From NCBI GenBank assembly GCA_022600195.1, contig JAHZKX010000011.1:21001-85000 (forward strand): a stretch of 64,000 nt of DNA, read 5' to 3'. The notes beneath the pieces were generated by a model, which was given only the letters and a program-made list of their open reading frames with translations, was not told the origin of the DNA and made no database searches. The position numbers and the translations under genes are program-made. Shown here piece by piece: positions 34,933 to 44,775 of this stretch (position 1 is the first letter of the stretch; every line of letters starts with the position of its first letter). This stretch comes from Planctomycetota bacterium. GTDB lineage: Bacteria; Planctomycetota; Planctomycetia; Planctomycetales; Planctomycetaceae.

Positions 34933-35973
34933 ATGGTTTCACTGACCCTGCTCCGACAACACAGCAAGCTTGCCGACCCCCGGGAACAATTGCGCATCTT
35001 AAATGACCAGAATCAGCAGCTTGCATTCGACCAGCAATTGGAACATCATCAGCTCCCACAACTTCAGGCCAATAAGATTACGACCATGCAGGTCAACCTG
35101 GGAAAGCTCTGCAATATGACCTGCGAACATTGTCATGTTGACGCCGGTCCTGACCGCAGAGAAATCATGACGGCCGATACCATTCAGGACTGCCTGAACG
35201 CACTCGCACATCCCGATTTTCAAATCTTGGATTTAACCGGAGGAGCCCCCGAGATGAATCCGCTCTTCCGCGAGATAGTAACGCAGGCAACAAATTTAAA
35301 TAAACAGGTCATAGACCGCTGTAATCTGACAATTTTATTAGCCCCCGGTTATAAAGACCTTCCTGAATTTTTAGCTGCGCATCAAGTCGAAATTGTGGCT
35401 TCGCTCCCCTGCTACCTTGAAGAAAATACGAATGCCCAAAGGGGCGATGGTGCTTTTCAAAAATCGATTCAGGCACTGAAAATATTGAACGACCTCGGTT
35501 ACGGGAAACCTGATTCCGAGTTGAAACTCACATTGGTTTTCAACCCGGTCGGATTCTCATTACCTCCTGATCAGTCTGAGTTGGAACTGGCTTACAGACG
35601 TGAACTTAAAAAACACTTCGATATCGATTTCACGAGCCTCATCACCATCACCAATATGCCCATCAGCCGCTTTCTGAGTGACTTGGTCGACCAGGGCAAA
35701 CTTGAAGAATATATGGAACGTCTGGTACAGGCATTCAATCCACAGACCGTTTCCGGGTTGATGTGCCGTTCCATCATTTCGGTAGACTGGCAGGGGAATC
35801 TCTATGACTGCGATTTTAATCAAATGCTGAATCTGCCCGTCGCTGTGCCTGCAAGGCGACATATTCGCGATTTTCACAATCAAGAGATGCAAAACAGAAA
35901 AATCATCACCAATCAACACTGCTATGGCTGCACAGCAGGAGCGGGTTCCAGTTGCGGTGGTGCTATTAATTAG
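34933..35973 (+). CDS. arsS: ArsS-like arsenosugar biosynthesis radical SAM protein
   Basis: 346 residues with the radical SAM cluster CNMTCEHC (C60, C64, C67), preceded by KITTMQVNLGKL and followed by HVDAGPDRREIM and LDLTGGAPEMNPLFREI, all typical of ArsS. The C end HCYGCTAGAGSSCGGAIN carries extra cysteines. ArsS is proposed to put a 5'-deoxyadenosyl group on dimethylarsenite; hydrolysis and glycosylation then yield arsenosugars. It sits directly behind ArsM. An 8-bp inverted repeat without a T tract follows its stop. Confidence 0.92.
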   Translation: MVSLTLLRQHSKLADPREQLRILNDQNQQLAFDQQLEHHQLPQLQANKITTMQVNLGKLCNMTCEHCHVDAGPDRREIMTADTIQDCLNALAHPDFQILDLTGGAPEMNPLFREIVTQATNLNKQVIDRCNLTILLAPGYKDLPEFLAAHQVEIVASLPCYLEENTNAQRGDGAFQKSIQALKILNDLGYGKPDSELKLTLVFNPVGFSLPPDQSELELAYRRELKKHFDIDFTSLITITNMPISRFLSDLVDQGKLEEYMERLVQAFNPQTVSGLMCRSIISVDWQGNLYDCDFNQMLNLPVAVPARRHIRDFHNQEMQNRKIITNQHCYGCTAGAGSSCGGAIN

Positions 35974-36493
35974 CCTCTGAAATGCATGATTTCAGAAGGA
36001 ACTTGTCACTCTGCCTACTCATGGGTTCAATCCCCTGTGAATTCCATCATGGCTCTCTTGTTTTTCTTATTCTGACAAGACTTTTAAGATCCATTGAATT
36101 GAATTCATACGTAAAAATACGTTGATATTTAACACCGGCCTGGCCACTATTCATATTGCCACTAGCAGAATCCACACCCGATTCGATTCCTGCTAATTAT
36201 TGAGAATATTTTTCAATCTCACCCCAAATCCCTGATTTTTTGCTCATGGAATTCCACTACGAATGCAGAAATATTTCTATATATTTCCAGTTCAAAATTT
36301 TCGCACTTGACAAAGCAAAATAAATATAATAATGGAAAGATTATGAACTATATTTTTCCGTGCGAAAGCGGGAAAAGTTCTCCCTGATTGTAAATGTAAT
36401 CCCACGATTGAACATGAACTTCGGGTTTTAGAGTCTAATTAAAAATCGTTTAGAAATTTGGGAAATTGCACAATAATATACGAGGACCATACT
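35974..36493. other. geneless stretch
   Basis: About 520 bases after arsS. It starts with TCTGAAAT-GCATG-ATTTCAGA, a hairpin that may end the ars transcript. It contains TTGACA at 36307, followed by an AT-rich run with TAATAATGG as a possible promoter for the acidic protein gene. No ORF or RNA family is recognised. Confidence 0.4.
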
Positions 36494-36775
36494 GTGTTAT
36501 TAGCCGATTCCATTACTACCGAACCCCCTGAAAAATTTGAGCCATTTACCGATGCCCCATTCACCGTTTTCCTCTCGTTAGACGATGATGAAGAAAACAT
36601 TGGCTTCGATGAATTGGAAGACCTCGACAATGATGACCTCGACGACGATGATTTCGACGACGATGATGACTTCGAAGATGAAGAGGAAGAAGAAGAAGAG
36701 GATGATGAAGTTTTTGGTGATGAAGAAGATGACGACTTTAGCGATGAAGGGTTTGATGACGACGATGATTTTTAA
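36494..36775 (+). CDS. very acidic, Asp/Glu-rich small protein
   Basis: The start is most likely GTG at 36494, seven bases behind CGAGGA; a TTG at 36458 gives 105 residues. The first 35 residues are ordinary (LLADSITTEPPEKFEPFTDAPFTVFLSL). The rest is almost only D, E, F and G, in runs such as DDDDFDDDDDFEDEEEEE. Trinucleotide repetition (GAT/GAC/GAA) in the DNA suggests slippage growth. Such acidic proteins may bind cations or basic proteins; nothing specific can be said. Confidence 0.6.
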   Translation: MLLADSITTEPPEKFEPFTDAPFTVFLSLDDDEENIGFDELEDLDNDDLDDDDFDDDDDFEDEEEEEEEDDEVFGDEEDDDFSDEGFDDDDDF

Positions 36776-37002
36776 ATAAATCATCGTCCGAAATGCGAGC
36801 CACTCACTTTAGATCATTCCCGTCAGATTCATCTCACCTGCTCTCCATTCAACCATCGTGAACGTTTTCCAACAAACGCAGCTACCTCTGATCTATGATT
36901 CAATTTCAATAGCTCAGTAATGCACCAATCAGCCCGAATTCAGGCGAAGCATTTGTATTTTCAACCAGCATCCTGATTTCTACAATAGAAAAGCAATCTC
37001 GC

Positions 37003-37827
37003 ATGCAGGCACTGGTCGAAAAAATCAGCGAGGCGATTGATTTTCTGAAGCCCCAAATTCAGCAGACTCCCAGAATCGGTTTGATTCTGGGAACGGGTCT
37101 GGGTGACTTCAGCCAACAGATCCAACAACAAGCTTCAATCGCTTACGAAGAAATTCCACACTTCCCTCACTCGACCGTTGAGTCACACGCCGGGAAGCTG
37201 GTGTTCGGAACTCTCAATGAGACTCCCATTGTCGCGATGGAAGGCCGCTTTCATTTCTATGAAGGCTACTCGATGAAAGAAGTCACTTTCCCTGTCAGAG
37301 TCATGAAGGCACTGGGAGTTGAAATACTGATCATTACGAATGCAGCAGGGGGAATGAATCCACAATATCAACTGGCTGACATCATGATCATTGAAGACCA
37401 GATCAACTTAATGGGCGACAATCCGCTGCGAGGGATTAACGATGATCGGCTGGGACTTCGATTTCCCGACATGAGTGCCCCGTATGACCGAGGTTTGATC
37501 AATCTGGCAGAGCAACAAGCGTTGGCACTTCAGATTCGAACACAAACAGGCGTCTTTGTAGCAGTCACCGGACCGAATCTCGAAACCCGGGCAGAATACC
37601 GTATGCTCCGACAGATGGGTGCCGACTGTGTAGGCATGTCGACCGTACCAGAATGCATTGTTGCCAACCATGCTTCAATGAAAGTGCTGGGACTGTCAGT
37701 CGTGACAGATATCTGTTTACCCGATGCATTGGAACCGGTCGATATCAGCAATATCTTGAAAATCGCAGCTGACGGTGGAAAGAAACTGGCACGTCTCATA
37801 CCCGAAATCATCGCAAATCTGGATTAG
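37003..37827 (+). CDS. purine nucleoside phosphorylase (trimeric type)
   Basis: 274 residues with phosphate-binding [55 protein letters not shown], and [28 protein letters not shown]: the low-molecular-mass, inosine/guanosine-cleaving PNP family. It splits purine ribonucleosides with phosphate into base and ribose 1-phosphate in the salvage pathway. It is a single gene, with its end 41 bases from that of the convergent epimerase gene. Confidence 0.93.
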   Translation: MQALVEKISEAIDFLKPQIQQTPRIGLILGTGLGDFSQQIQQQASIAYEEIPHFPHSTVESHAGKLVFGTLNETPIVAMEGRFHFYEGYSMKEVTFPVRVMKALGVEILIITNAAGGMNPQYQLADIMIIEDQINLMGDNPLRGINDDRLGLRFPDMSAPYDRGLINLAEQQALALQIRTQTGVFVAVTGPNLETRAEYRMLRQMGADCVGMSTVPECIVANHASMKVLGLSVVTDICLPDALEPVDISNILKIAADGGKKLARLIPEIIANLD

Positions 37828-37868
37828 TTGCTGAGTTGATTCTACCCATAACCCCATCAGCCACACCG

Positions 37869-38897
37869 CTACGATTGATGCGAATTGTCATAGTATGCAA
37901 GATACCATTCCACAAATTGATCAATGCCTTGTTCGATTGAAGTGGAAGGTGAAAAATGAATCGCCTGCTGCAGTTCAGAGATGTCTGCATATGTTTCCAT
38001 CACATCACCGGGTTGCATGGGATAGTTTTCATGGACCGCGGGCTTACCAAGCCGTTGCTCTATTACATCAATCAGTTGAGAGATACCGACGGGTTGATGG
38101 TTTCCAATATTAAAAAGCCGGTACGGTGCTTCTGTGGAATTCTCTTCGTTTCCTGTACTTGCAGCGGATGCCATGTCGAGTCGTGAGGGTATATCATCCA
38201 GCACACCCAAAACTCCGGTCACTATATCATCGACATAAGTAAAATCACGTTTTAAATTACCATGATTAAACACTTTGATAGGCGTCCCTTCAAGGATCGC
38301 CCTGGTAAAGAGAAATACAGCCATATCAGGTCGTCCCCACGGACCGTAAACGGTAAAAAAACGCAGCCCCGTGGTTGGTAAATCGTACAGATGACTATAA
38401 CTGTGAGCAATTAATTCATCTGCCCGTTTAGTCGCTGCATAGAGACTAATCGGGTGATCTACGCGATCTCCGGTGGAATAGGGGATTTTGCGATTCGCTC
38501 CATAGACAGAACTAGATGAGGCGTAGACGACGTGAGCAATCTTGTTGATTCGGCTTTGCTCCAGGATATTGACAAACCCCAGAACATTACTCTGCACATA
38601 CTCCAGTGGTTTCTGCAAAGAATTGCGCACACCCACTTCTGCAGCCAGATGCACTACTTTATCAAATGAAGACTGGCTGAAAAGTCGTGACATCGCTTCG
38701 ACATCAGTGATATCTGCCTCATGAAACTGAAATAAAGATTCATGCTGCAATTGCCCAAGACGGTCTCGCTTTAACTGTACTTCATAATGACTGTTGAGAT
38801 TATCAACTCCCGTTACCTGATGCCCTTGAGACAACAACCCAGAGGCCACGTGAAACCCGACAAAACCCGCAGCACCGGTCACCAATATACGGCTCAT
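37869..38897 (-). CDS. NAD-dependent epimerase (UDP-glucuronate 4-epimerase type)
   Basis: 342 residues, extended short-chain dehydrogenase. The start [25 protein letters not shown] gives the NAD site, [20 protein letters not shown] is characteristic of the UDP-glucuronate 4-epimerase (CapI) type, and [11 protein letters not shown] carries the catalytic Tyr and Lys. It should interconvert UDP-glucuronate and UDP-galacturonate. It overlaps the UXS gene by 4 bp, so both work on UDP-glucuronate. Confidence 0.87.
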   Translation of the reverse strand: MSRILVTGAAGFVGFHVASGLLSQGHQVTGVDNLNSHYEVQLKRDRLGQLQHESLFQFHEADITDVEAMSRLFSQSSFDKVVHLAAEVGVRNSLQKPLEYVQSNVLGFVNILEQSRINKIAHVVYASSSSVYGANRKIPYSTGDRVDHPISLYAATKRADELIAHSYSHLYDLPTTGLRFFTVYGPWGRPDMAVFLFTRAILEGTPIKVFNHGNLKRDFTYVDDIVTGVLGVLDDIPSRLDMASAASTGNEENSTEAPYRLFNIGNHQPVGISQLIDVIEQRLGKPAVHENYPMQPGDVMETYADISELQQAIHFSPSTSIEQGIDQFVEWYLAYYDNSHQS

Positions 38898-39838
38898 GAT
38901 GTTTCCTGCTTCATAAGGTCCTGGTAATAAGCAACCGTCTTAGCTAGCCCTTCTTGTAAAGAGACTTTGGGTTCCCAGTTCAGAATAGACCGGGCTTTCG
39001 TGATATCAGGACAGCGCTGCTTAGGATCATCCGTGGGCAGATCGCAATACTCTAACTTTGATTTAGATTTGACTTCCTCAAGAACAGCTTCCGCCAGTTC
39101 CAGCATACTGTTTTCAACAGGATTTCCCAGGTTGACCGGTCCCGTAGTCTCATCCTGTGCCATCATTTTCAGAAATCCTTCGATCAGGTCATCGACAAAA
39201 CAGAAGGAACGGGTCTGTGTGCCTTCGCCGTAAATTGTCAAAGGCTCCCCACGCAATGCCTGATTGATAAAATTAGAGATCACGCGCCCATCATTGGGGT
39301 CCATGCGCGGACCATAAGTATTGAAGATTCTAACAATGCGAATGGGTACCTGATGTGCCTGATGATAATTCATGCACAATGACTCTGCAATTCGTTTGCC
39401 TTCGTCATAACAGCTTCGCGGACCAATCGGATTAACGTGCCCCCAATATTCTTCAACCTGAGGATGCACTTCAGGATCACCATAAACTTCTGATGTAGAA
39501 GCGTGCAATACTTTGGCACGACAGCGCTTTGCTAACCCGAGCAGGTTTACCATACCGACTGTGGATGTTTTGATCGTTTTGATCGGATTATACTGATAGG
39601 CTACAGGGGAAGCAGGACAAGCCAGATTATAAATCTCATTCACTTCCAGATGAATCGGATGCACAATATCGTGCCTCATTAATTCAAATCGAGGGTGACC
39701 TATCAAATGAGCGATATTTTGCTTACTGCCTGTGAAAAAATTATCCAGGCAGATTACGTTTTTTCCCTGCTCAACCAGCCGATCACAAAGGTGGCTTCCT
39801 AGAAACCCGGCTCCACCTGTCACTAAAACAGAATCCAT
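38894..39838 (-). CDS. UDP-glucuronate decarboxylase (UDP-xylose synthase)
   Basis: 314 residues. [20 protein letters not shown] binds [57 protein letters not shown] (catalytic Tyr and Lys) and [20 protein letters not shown] are hallmarks of UXS. It oxidises and decarboxylates UDP-glucuronate to UDP-xylose. It is the first gene of a two-gene unit with the epimerase and supplies pentose for the surface polysaccharide. Confidence 0.93.
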   Translation of the reverse strand: MDSVLVTGGAGFLGSHLCDRLVEQGKNVICLDNFFTGSKQNIAHLIGHPRFELMRHDIVHPIHLEVNEIYNLACPASPVAYQYNPIKTIKTSTVGMVNLLGLAKRCRAKVLHASTSEVYGDPEVHPQVEEYWGHVNPIGPRSCYDEGKRIAESLCMNYHQAHQVPIRIVRIFNTYGPRMDPNDGRVISNFINQALRGEPLTIYGEGTQTRSFCFVDDLIEGFLKMMAQDETTGPVNLGNPVENSMLELAEAVLEEVKSKSKLEYCDLPTDDPKQRCPDITKARSILNWEPKVSLQEGLAKTVAYYQDLMKQETS

Positions 39839-40040
39839 TAGTTGTTCTTTTTCCTTCGATTTTCTGTATATTTATTATGAATCGTTGAATTAGACATTCG
39901 CTATCAAAGAGTGTCCCACTCTTGCTAGTCTACCTCAAAACAATACAAATAGCGAGAAAAAGAGGACAGTCTGCGGTCTCTATTTTCGTTGAAACTACAT
40001 TTAGAATTGAGATTAGAGAAAGGGACTTGTCCCGTCGTAT

Positions 40041-40874
40041 TCAGGAAGCATTTCTTTCAGTTCGGAGATTGCTTGAGACGTCGTTGATTGTCTGATAGAG
40101 CAACTGCTTGTCCTGTTCGATTTCGAATTTCGACCTGTTTAACAGCTTAGAAAAAACATGGTTGGTCTTCTGAATTTCCAACGGTAGTTTAATCTTAGAT
40201 TTCAATTCTGTTAAATTGGTCGCAAGTTGGTGAAATGAACGCGATAGAATAACCCACTCGGAACCGAGTCTGGCGTGCTCGCTTAACACAAGATTGCCTG
40301 TTACCAACCCTTGATCCATAGTCGAAATTCCGCCTACCCCAAAAGGCATGTTGGCACTTCGACAAATACCAGCCATTTCCTCAACCATACCATTAGACAT
40401 CAGTTCAAACATGAAATTGAGTTCTAAATCAAGATGCAAATCATTTAAACCAATATGAATCTGTGTCACGCCGGGAACCCGGACTATTTGGGACAGATTC
40501 ATCATTGCCTCAACCGTCTCAACTAATAAAACGACTTTGGCACGATGATTCACACGCTGACAAAACCACTCCACATCCCCTACGGACTTAAACATCGGTA
40601 GCATTAAACAATCTGCGCCCTGATCTAGCACCGCTTCAATTTCATTAGATGACTCAGGATTGAGTGGATTCAAACGCACCAGGACTTCCGCATGCTGTAC
40701 TGCTTCTTTAACTCTAGAAATATTCCCCACCTGATGATGAGAGATCACCGTGTCTCTGCCCCCTTGTCGTTCGACTTTACCGAGCAATTCGAGGTCAATA
40801 AAAATCCGATCGACACCACATTGATCTACGTATCTGGCGATATCAGGTGAATCGGTTATATATAAATACTTCAT
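40041..40874 (-). CDS. HpcH/HpaI-aldolase-family protein
   Basis: 277 residues of the citrate-lyase-beta / HpcH aldolase fold. VLVRLNPLNPESSNEIEAVLDQGADCLMLPMF holds the substrate-binding Arg, VVLLVETVEAMMNLSQIV the metal-binding Glu, and QIHIGLNDLHLDLEL the metal-binding Asp. Such enzymes cleave or form C-C bonds with pyruvate or a related oxo acid. In a nonulosonate/capsule locus it might make or degrade a sugar acid, but no precedent lets me name the reaction. Its start overlaps the stop region of the MurJ-like gene by one base, so they are coupled. Confidence 0.8.
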   Translation of the reverse strand: MKYLYITDSPDIARYVDQCGVDRIFIDLELLGKVERQGGRDTVISHHQVGNISRVKEAVQHAEVLVRLNPLNPESSNEIEAVLDQGADCLMLPMFKSVGDVEWFCQRVNHRAKVVLLVETVEAMMNLSQIVRVPGVTQIHIGLNDLHLDLELNFMFELMSNGMVEEMAGICRSANMPFGVGGISTMDQGLVTGNLVLSEHARLGSEWVILSRSFHQLATNLTELKSKIKLPLEIQKTNHVFSKLLNRSKFEIEQDKQLLYQTINDVSSNLRTERNAS

Positions 40875-42391
40875 TATAATGACAGCTTCCTGTTGAAACG
40901 CGGTAAGTGATTCTTCAGGATCAATAAGACGGACCCAAAACAGAATAGTCCCAATAAGACAGAAAAAATAATTAAGTGGATTGGCTCCGAAATCAGTCTG
41001 ATCATCATCGCAGAAAACAAAATCCCCAGCAAAGTCAGCAGGGTTAAAGCAGCAAAATGTTTAATCTTGACCCCTTCAATAACCGAGACTTTTAGTTTTA
41101 ATTGTAATGCCATTGTTAAACTCATAAAGTGAAACCAGCTGGAAATGACAAATGCCAACATCACACCCGATATGCCCATCGAGTTTCTTAACATGATTGA
41201 AAGCACTACGAGAACCAGCAACGAAACCAGACTCAGTTTAAATGGAATAATCGTTTCGTGTTTCGCATAAAATACATTCATTGTGAGTATCGAAAGAATC
41301 AATGCCGGCATTGAAAGAATAGCAATTTGTAACAGCTGAGCAGTATTAGCCGCATCTGTTGCCGAAAACTTGCCCCGTTCAAAAAGCAGTGAAACAACAG
41401 GTTCCGCACAACCGTAGACAGCGACTGTCACAGGGATCGAGATTAATAATATTAATCCTGCCGACTGACTGATTAAGTTAGTTCCTTCCGTCATGTTCCC
41501 TTCAGAAAAATCGCGGCTTAATCTCGGAAAAATCACCATTGCCAGAACTGCCCCAAATAACCCACGTGGTAATTCAACCAACTTTTGTGCATATTCAAAC
41601 AGACTGATTCCCCCTTCAAATGCTGAGGCAAAAGACCTTGATACAACTGGAAACGCGACAACAACTCCGATCGCAGCCAGAGCTTGAAAATATTTTACTA
41701 ACAATTCCCGATTCAAAGTATTAAACCGAGCTAATGATTGAAATCCACCCACAAAAGCTCCTGTAGCATAGCAGCTGACCAACTGTGTGAACAACCGAAA
41801 TGACACAGCAGCAACGACTGCCCAGGCAACGACCTCGATACTTTCAGGTGTCACCCAGAAAAAAATGGCGCAAAGTAGAATCAAGTTAAAAAACAAATTT
41901 CCATACGCTGGGATGTTTGGTTTGTGATGCCCTTGTAAAGCCGCTGCCGTAACGGCAGTCACAGCACTAATCGGAAATGCCAGTAAAACGATCATGATCA
42001 ATCGACTGGCTTCATTAATTTGCAAAGATGTAAACCCTGATGCTAATAACTGAGTAAACCAAGACGAACATACAGCTAAGATGATAGCAATGACAGTCGA
42101 AATGACTCCTACCACAACAAATGTTTGCACAATCAGTTGATTCGCATTTTCTTCAGAAACATCCTGGCTTCTGCGGTGCATTTCAGGGACTAACACTGCC
42201 GCCAGAGCTCCTCCAATTAACATCGCATTCAAAAAATCGGGAACAGAAATCACTAAAATAGCCAGGTCGTTCGCATACGAAACGCCCAATACCAGGGCAA
42301 GTCCCAGAACACGTAGCAATCCTGTGAATCGTCCCAACAGCATTGCGATGGCTACCAGCATTGCCGCCAGTGAAACGGATCGTTTCAACAT
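40874..42391 (-). CDS. MurJ-like lipid flippase
   Basis: 505 residues with about 14 membrane helices, of the MATE/MOP superfamily MurJ group. Diagnostic parts are LAMLVAIAMLLGRFTGLLRV, SVPDFLNAMLIGGALAAVLVPEM, LFEYAQKLVELPRGLFGAVLAMVIFPRLSRD and LLFERGKFSATDAANTAQLL. MurJ flips lipid II. This copy, inside a nonulosonate and polysaccharide locus, may instead flip the lipid-linked oligosaccharide; that is inference. It lies between legB and the aldolase-family gene on the same strand. Confidence 0.87.
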   Translation of the reverse strand: MLKRSVSLAAMLVAIAMLLGRFTGLLRVLGLALVLGVSYANDLAILVISVPDFLNAMLIGGALAAVLVPEMHRRSQDVSEENANQLIVQTFVVVGVISTVIAIILAVCSSWFTQLLASGFTSLQINEASRLIMIVLLAFPISAVTAVTAAALQGHHKPNIPAYGNLFFNLILLCAIFFWVTPESIEVVAWAVVAAVSFRLFTQLVSCYATGAFVGGFQSLARFNTLNRELLVKYFQALAAIGVVVAFPVVSRSFASAFEGGISLFEYAQKLVELPRGLFGAVLAMVIFPRLSRDFSEGNMTEGTNLISQSAGLILLISIPVTVAVYGCAEPVVSLLFERGKFSATDAANTAQLLQIAILSMPALILSILTMNVFYAKHETIIPFKLSLVSLLVLVVLSIMLRNSMGISGVMLAFVISSWFHFMSLTMALQLKLKVSVIEGVKIKHFAALTLLTLLGILFSAMMIRLISEPIHLIIFSVLLGLFCFGSVLLILKNHLPRFNRKLSL

Positions 42392-42508
42392 TTAATCGAT
42401 AACCCTTCTGATACTTCAAAAGGTTTCTCTACCAATGCATTGCCCCGTACAATCAGTTGCATCATCTACTTACAATCCCTTGAAAAATTTTCCCTCTGAC
42501 ATGAGTGA

Positions 42509-43510
42509 TTAAATGGTATAACGCTCTGCGTTAAAGTGGTGAATATTTTTATCGATCCACTCCGCGGTCTTCGTCAGACCCTCTTTAAATGAAACCTGAC
42601 TTTTCCAACCGGTTAAGCGGTGTATTTTCGTCGTATCAGCCAGAAGTCGATTGACTTCACTTTTCTCAGGACGAATACGATCCTCATCGCAACGAATAGG
42701 AACTTCGCGTCCACTTACTTCCATCAGCAGCTTTGCAGTTTCTTCGATCGACCACTCTTCGCCACTTCCAATGTTGACAACTTCCCCTTCGGCCTCTTTA
42801 CATAATGCCAAAGCAATCATCCCAGCTGCCGTATCAGTTGCATAATTAAAATCGCGAGTTGGCGTTAAGGCACCTAATTTCAACTCGGAACAACCTGACT
42901 GTAATTGACTGGCGATTGTCGGAATGACTGCCCGAGCGGTCTGCCTTGGTCCAAATGTATTAAAGGGCCTGGCAGTGACAACTGGTAACTCAAAAGAGAG
43001 ATAAAAACTCTCTGCCATCTTGTCGGCTCCAATTTTACTGGCAGAATAAGGCGATTGACCAACTAAAGGATGATCTTCATCAATGGGAACGCGTTGCGCA
43101 GTGCCATAGACTTCTGAAGTCGAAACATGTACGAGCCTTGTTAATGAATCTGAATTTCGGCAAGCCTGTAATACATTCAAAGCGCCAGTCACGTTCGTAT
43201 CTACATACGAACGCGCTGCAACGTAACTGTAAGGAATAGCTATCAAACTCGATAAATGAAAAACATAATTGCAGGATTCCACAGCTCCATTGATCCGTTC
43301 AGCATCCCGGATATCCCCTTGAATGATTTCAATCGATTGCAGGACTTCAGGGGAGACATCATTCAACCATCCAGTCTGGTTCCATGAATTGTAATATACG
43401 AGTGCCCGTACTCTGGCTCCACTCTGCACAAGTTGCTCAACCAGATGACTTCCAATGAAACCATCTGCTCCAGTAACCAATACCTGTTGACCAGTTAACG
43501 ACTCCGACAT
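42509..43510 (-). CDS. legB: LegB-type nucleotide-sugar 4,6-dehydratase
   Basis: 333 residues, extended SDR: VLVTGADGFIGSHLVEQLV for NAD; RALVYYNSWNQTGWLND, the hallmark of LegB-type enzymes; STSEVYGTAQRVPIDEDHPLVGQSPYSASKIGADKMAESF (catalytic Tyr and Lys); RPFNTFGPRQTARAVIPTI. It should remove water from GDP- (or UDP-) GlcNAc to start legionaminic acid synthesis. It follows the CBS-nucleotidyltransferase gene by 38 bases. Confidence 0.87.
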   Translation of the reverse strand: MSESLTGQQVLVTGADGFIGSHLVEQLVQSGARVRALVYYNSWNQTGWLNDVSPEVLQSIEIIQGDIRDAERINGAVESCNYVFHLSSLIAIPYSYVAARSYVDTNVTGALNVLQACRNSDSLTRLVHVSTSEVYGTAQRVPIDEDHPLVGQSPYSASKIGADKMAESFYLSFELPVVTARPFNTFGPRQTARAVIPTIASQLQSGCSELKLGALTPTRDFNYATDTAAGMIALALCKEAEGEVVNIGSGEEWSIEETAKLLMEVSGREVPIRCDEDRIRPEKSEVNRLLADTTKIHRLTGWKSQVSFKEGLTKTAEWIDKNIHHFNAERYTI

Positions 43511-43548
43511 GATACTTTTCTTAAATAAAATAAATGATGCCTACCAGA

Positions 43549-44682
43549 TTAAGCTGCTCTACGATGATTCAGAACCAGATTCACTGCACTCTCATCAAAC
43601 TCTTTTAACTCACCTAACGTATCTTTCACAAACTTTAATTCTGTACGTGCTTTATCTAGTTCAGCATGTGTTCCGATATCTGACCAATATTCATGAACTG
43701 GAAAGACGGCAACACCCGGCTCTTGAGATATGCTCAACTCAATTAAATCGGTCATGTTATAAGATTGGTTTTTAGGAACTTGATTCACTGCATCAGGTGA
43801 AATGGCATAGATCCCGGCATTACACAAAAATTGCTGAGATGGTTTCTCTTCCAGACCAACCGCAAAAGACCCTTTTGTTTTAATCACGCCATACGGAATT
43901 TCAACATGATAATCGATGGCAGCCACAGTCATTAAAGGGTTATGTATTGAATGAAAGTCAAGCAAGTTACGAAAATCGATTGATGTAAATACATCTCCGT
44001 TCATCAATAATAAGGGACCATCGAGTGATTCTTCTATTAAAGACATAGCGCCGGCAGTCCCTAATTTTTTCTGTTCACGCAAATAGTGAATTTCAACTCC
44101 ATAATGACTTCCATTTCCCAGATGCAATTCAATCATTTCTGCAAGGTAGTTGACTGCAATATAGATCCTGTTCACACCAGCAGAGGCGACTCTGCGCACC
44201 TGGCGCTCAATGAGTGGCATGCCTCCGACTTCGACCAGAGGTTTGGGCAGGTTCTCGGTGAGAGGTAATAACCTGCGCCCTTCACCTCCTGCCATAATCA
44301 GGGCACTGCTAAAACCTTCTGCCTTCCCGGTATCTTTCTCTTTTGTTAAATCTGCCAGCAAAATGACATCAACTACAATATTATTCGCATCCACCAGAGG
44401 AAAAGATTCCAGGCCACTCTGTTGCAACAATTCGATAATTGAAGACTGCGACATACTCGACTCGGCCTTCGTCGGTTTGCGATTCATAATCAACGTCACG
44501 GGATCTTTGAGTTTAAGACCAGATAGCAAAGCTCGTCGGACATCACCGTCTGTCACCACTCCCTGCAAACATCCGTTCGCATTGGTGATGACGGCAATTC
44601 CTTTTTGACCTGCTTCGATGGCGCGTATCGCTTCGCGGATATCGACAGATTCATTAATCAGACATTTTTCCATTGAGTCCAT
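43549..44682 (-). CDS. ptmE: CBS-domain nucleotidyltransferase (PtmE-like)
   Basis: 377 residues: two CBS repeats (about 5-115: GKGIAVITN-like and VVTDGDVRRALLSGLKLKDPVTLIM) fused to a sugar-nucleotide transferase (ALIMAGGEGRRLLPLTENLPKPLVEVGGMPLIERQVR; MNGDVF as metal site). In Campylobacter, PtmE of this architecture makes GDP-glucosamine or GDP-GlcNAc for legionaminic acid. Here it lies directly next to LegB and LegG, which supports the same use. The CBS pair may bind an adenine nucleotide as regulator. Confidence 0.85.
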   Translation of the reverse strand: MDSMEKCLINESVDIREAIRAIEAGQKGIAVITNANGCLQGVVTDGDVRRALLSGLKLKDPVTLIMNRKPTKAESSMSQSSIIELLQQSGLESFPLVDANNIVVDVILLADLTKEKDTGKAEGFSSALIMAGGEGRRLLPLTENLPKPLVEVGGMPLIERQVRRVASAGVNRIYIAVNYLAEMIELHLGNGSHYGVEIHYLREQKKLGTAGAMSLIEESLDGPLLLMNGDVFTSIDFRNLLDFHSIHNPLMTVAAIDYHVEIPYGVIKTKGSFAVGLEEKPSQQFLCNAGIYAISPDAVNQVPKNQSYNMTDLIELSISQEPGVAVFPVHEYWSDIGTHAELDKARTELKFVKDTLGELKEFDESAVNLVLNHRRAA

Positions 44683-44775
44683 CCCTGGCCTGCATCTCCT
44701 TCACAAAGTCTGCTCTACCCTGGTATCGATTCCATCACTCCCGACTCTCTCCCTGAGTCAGGACTGGTCTGAGTT

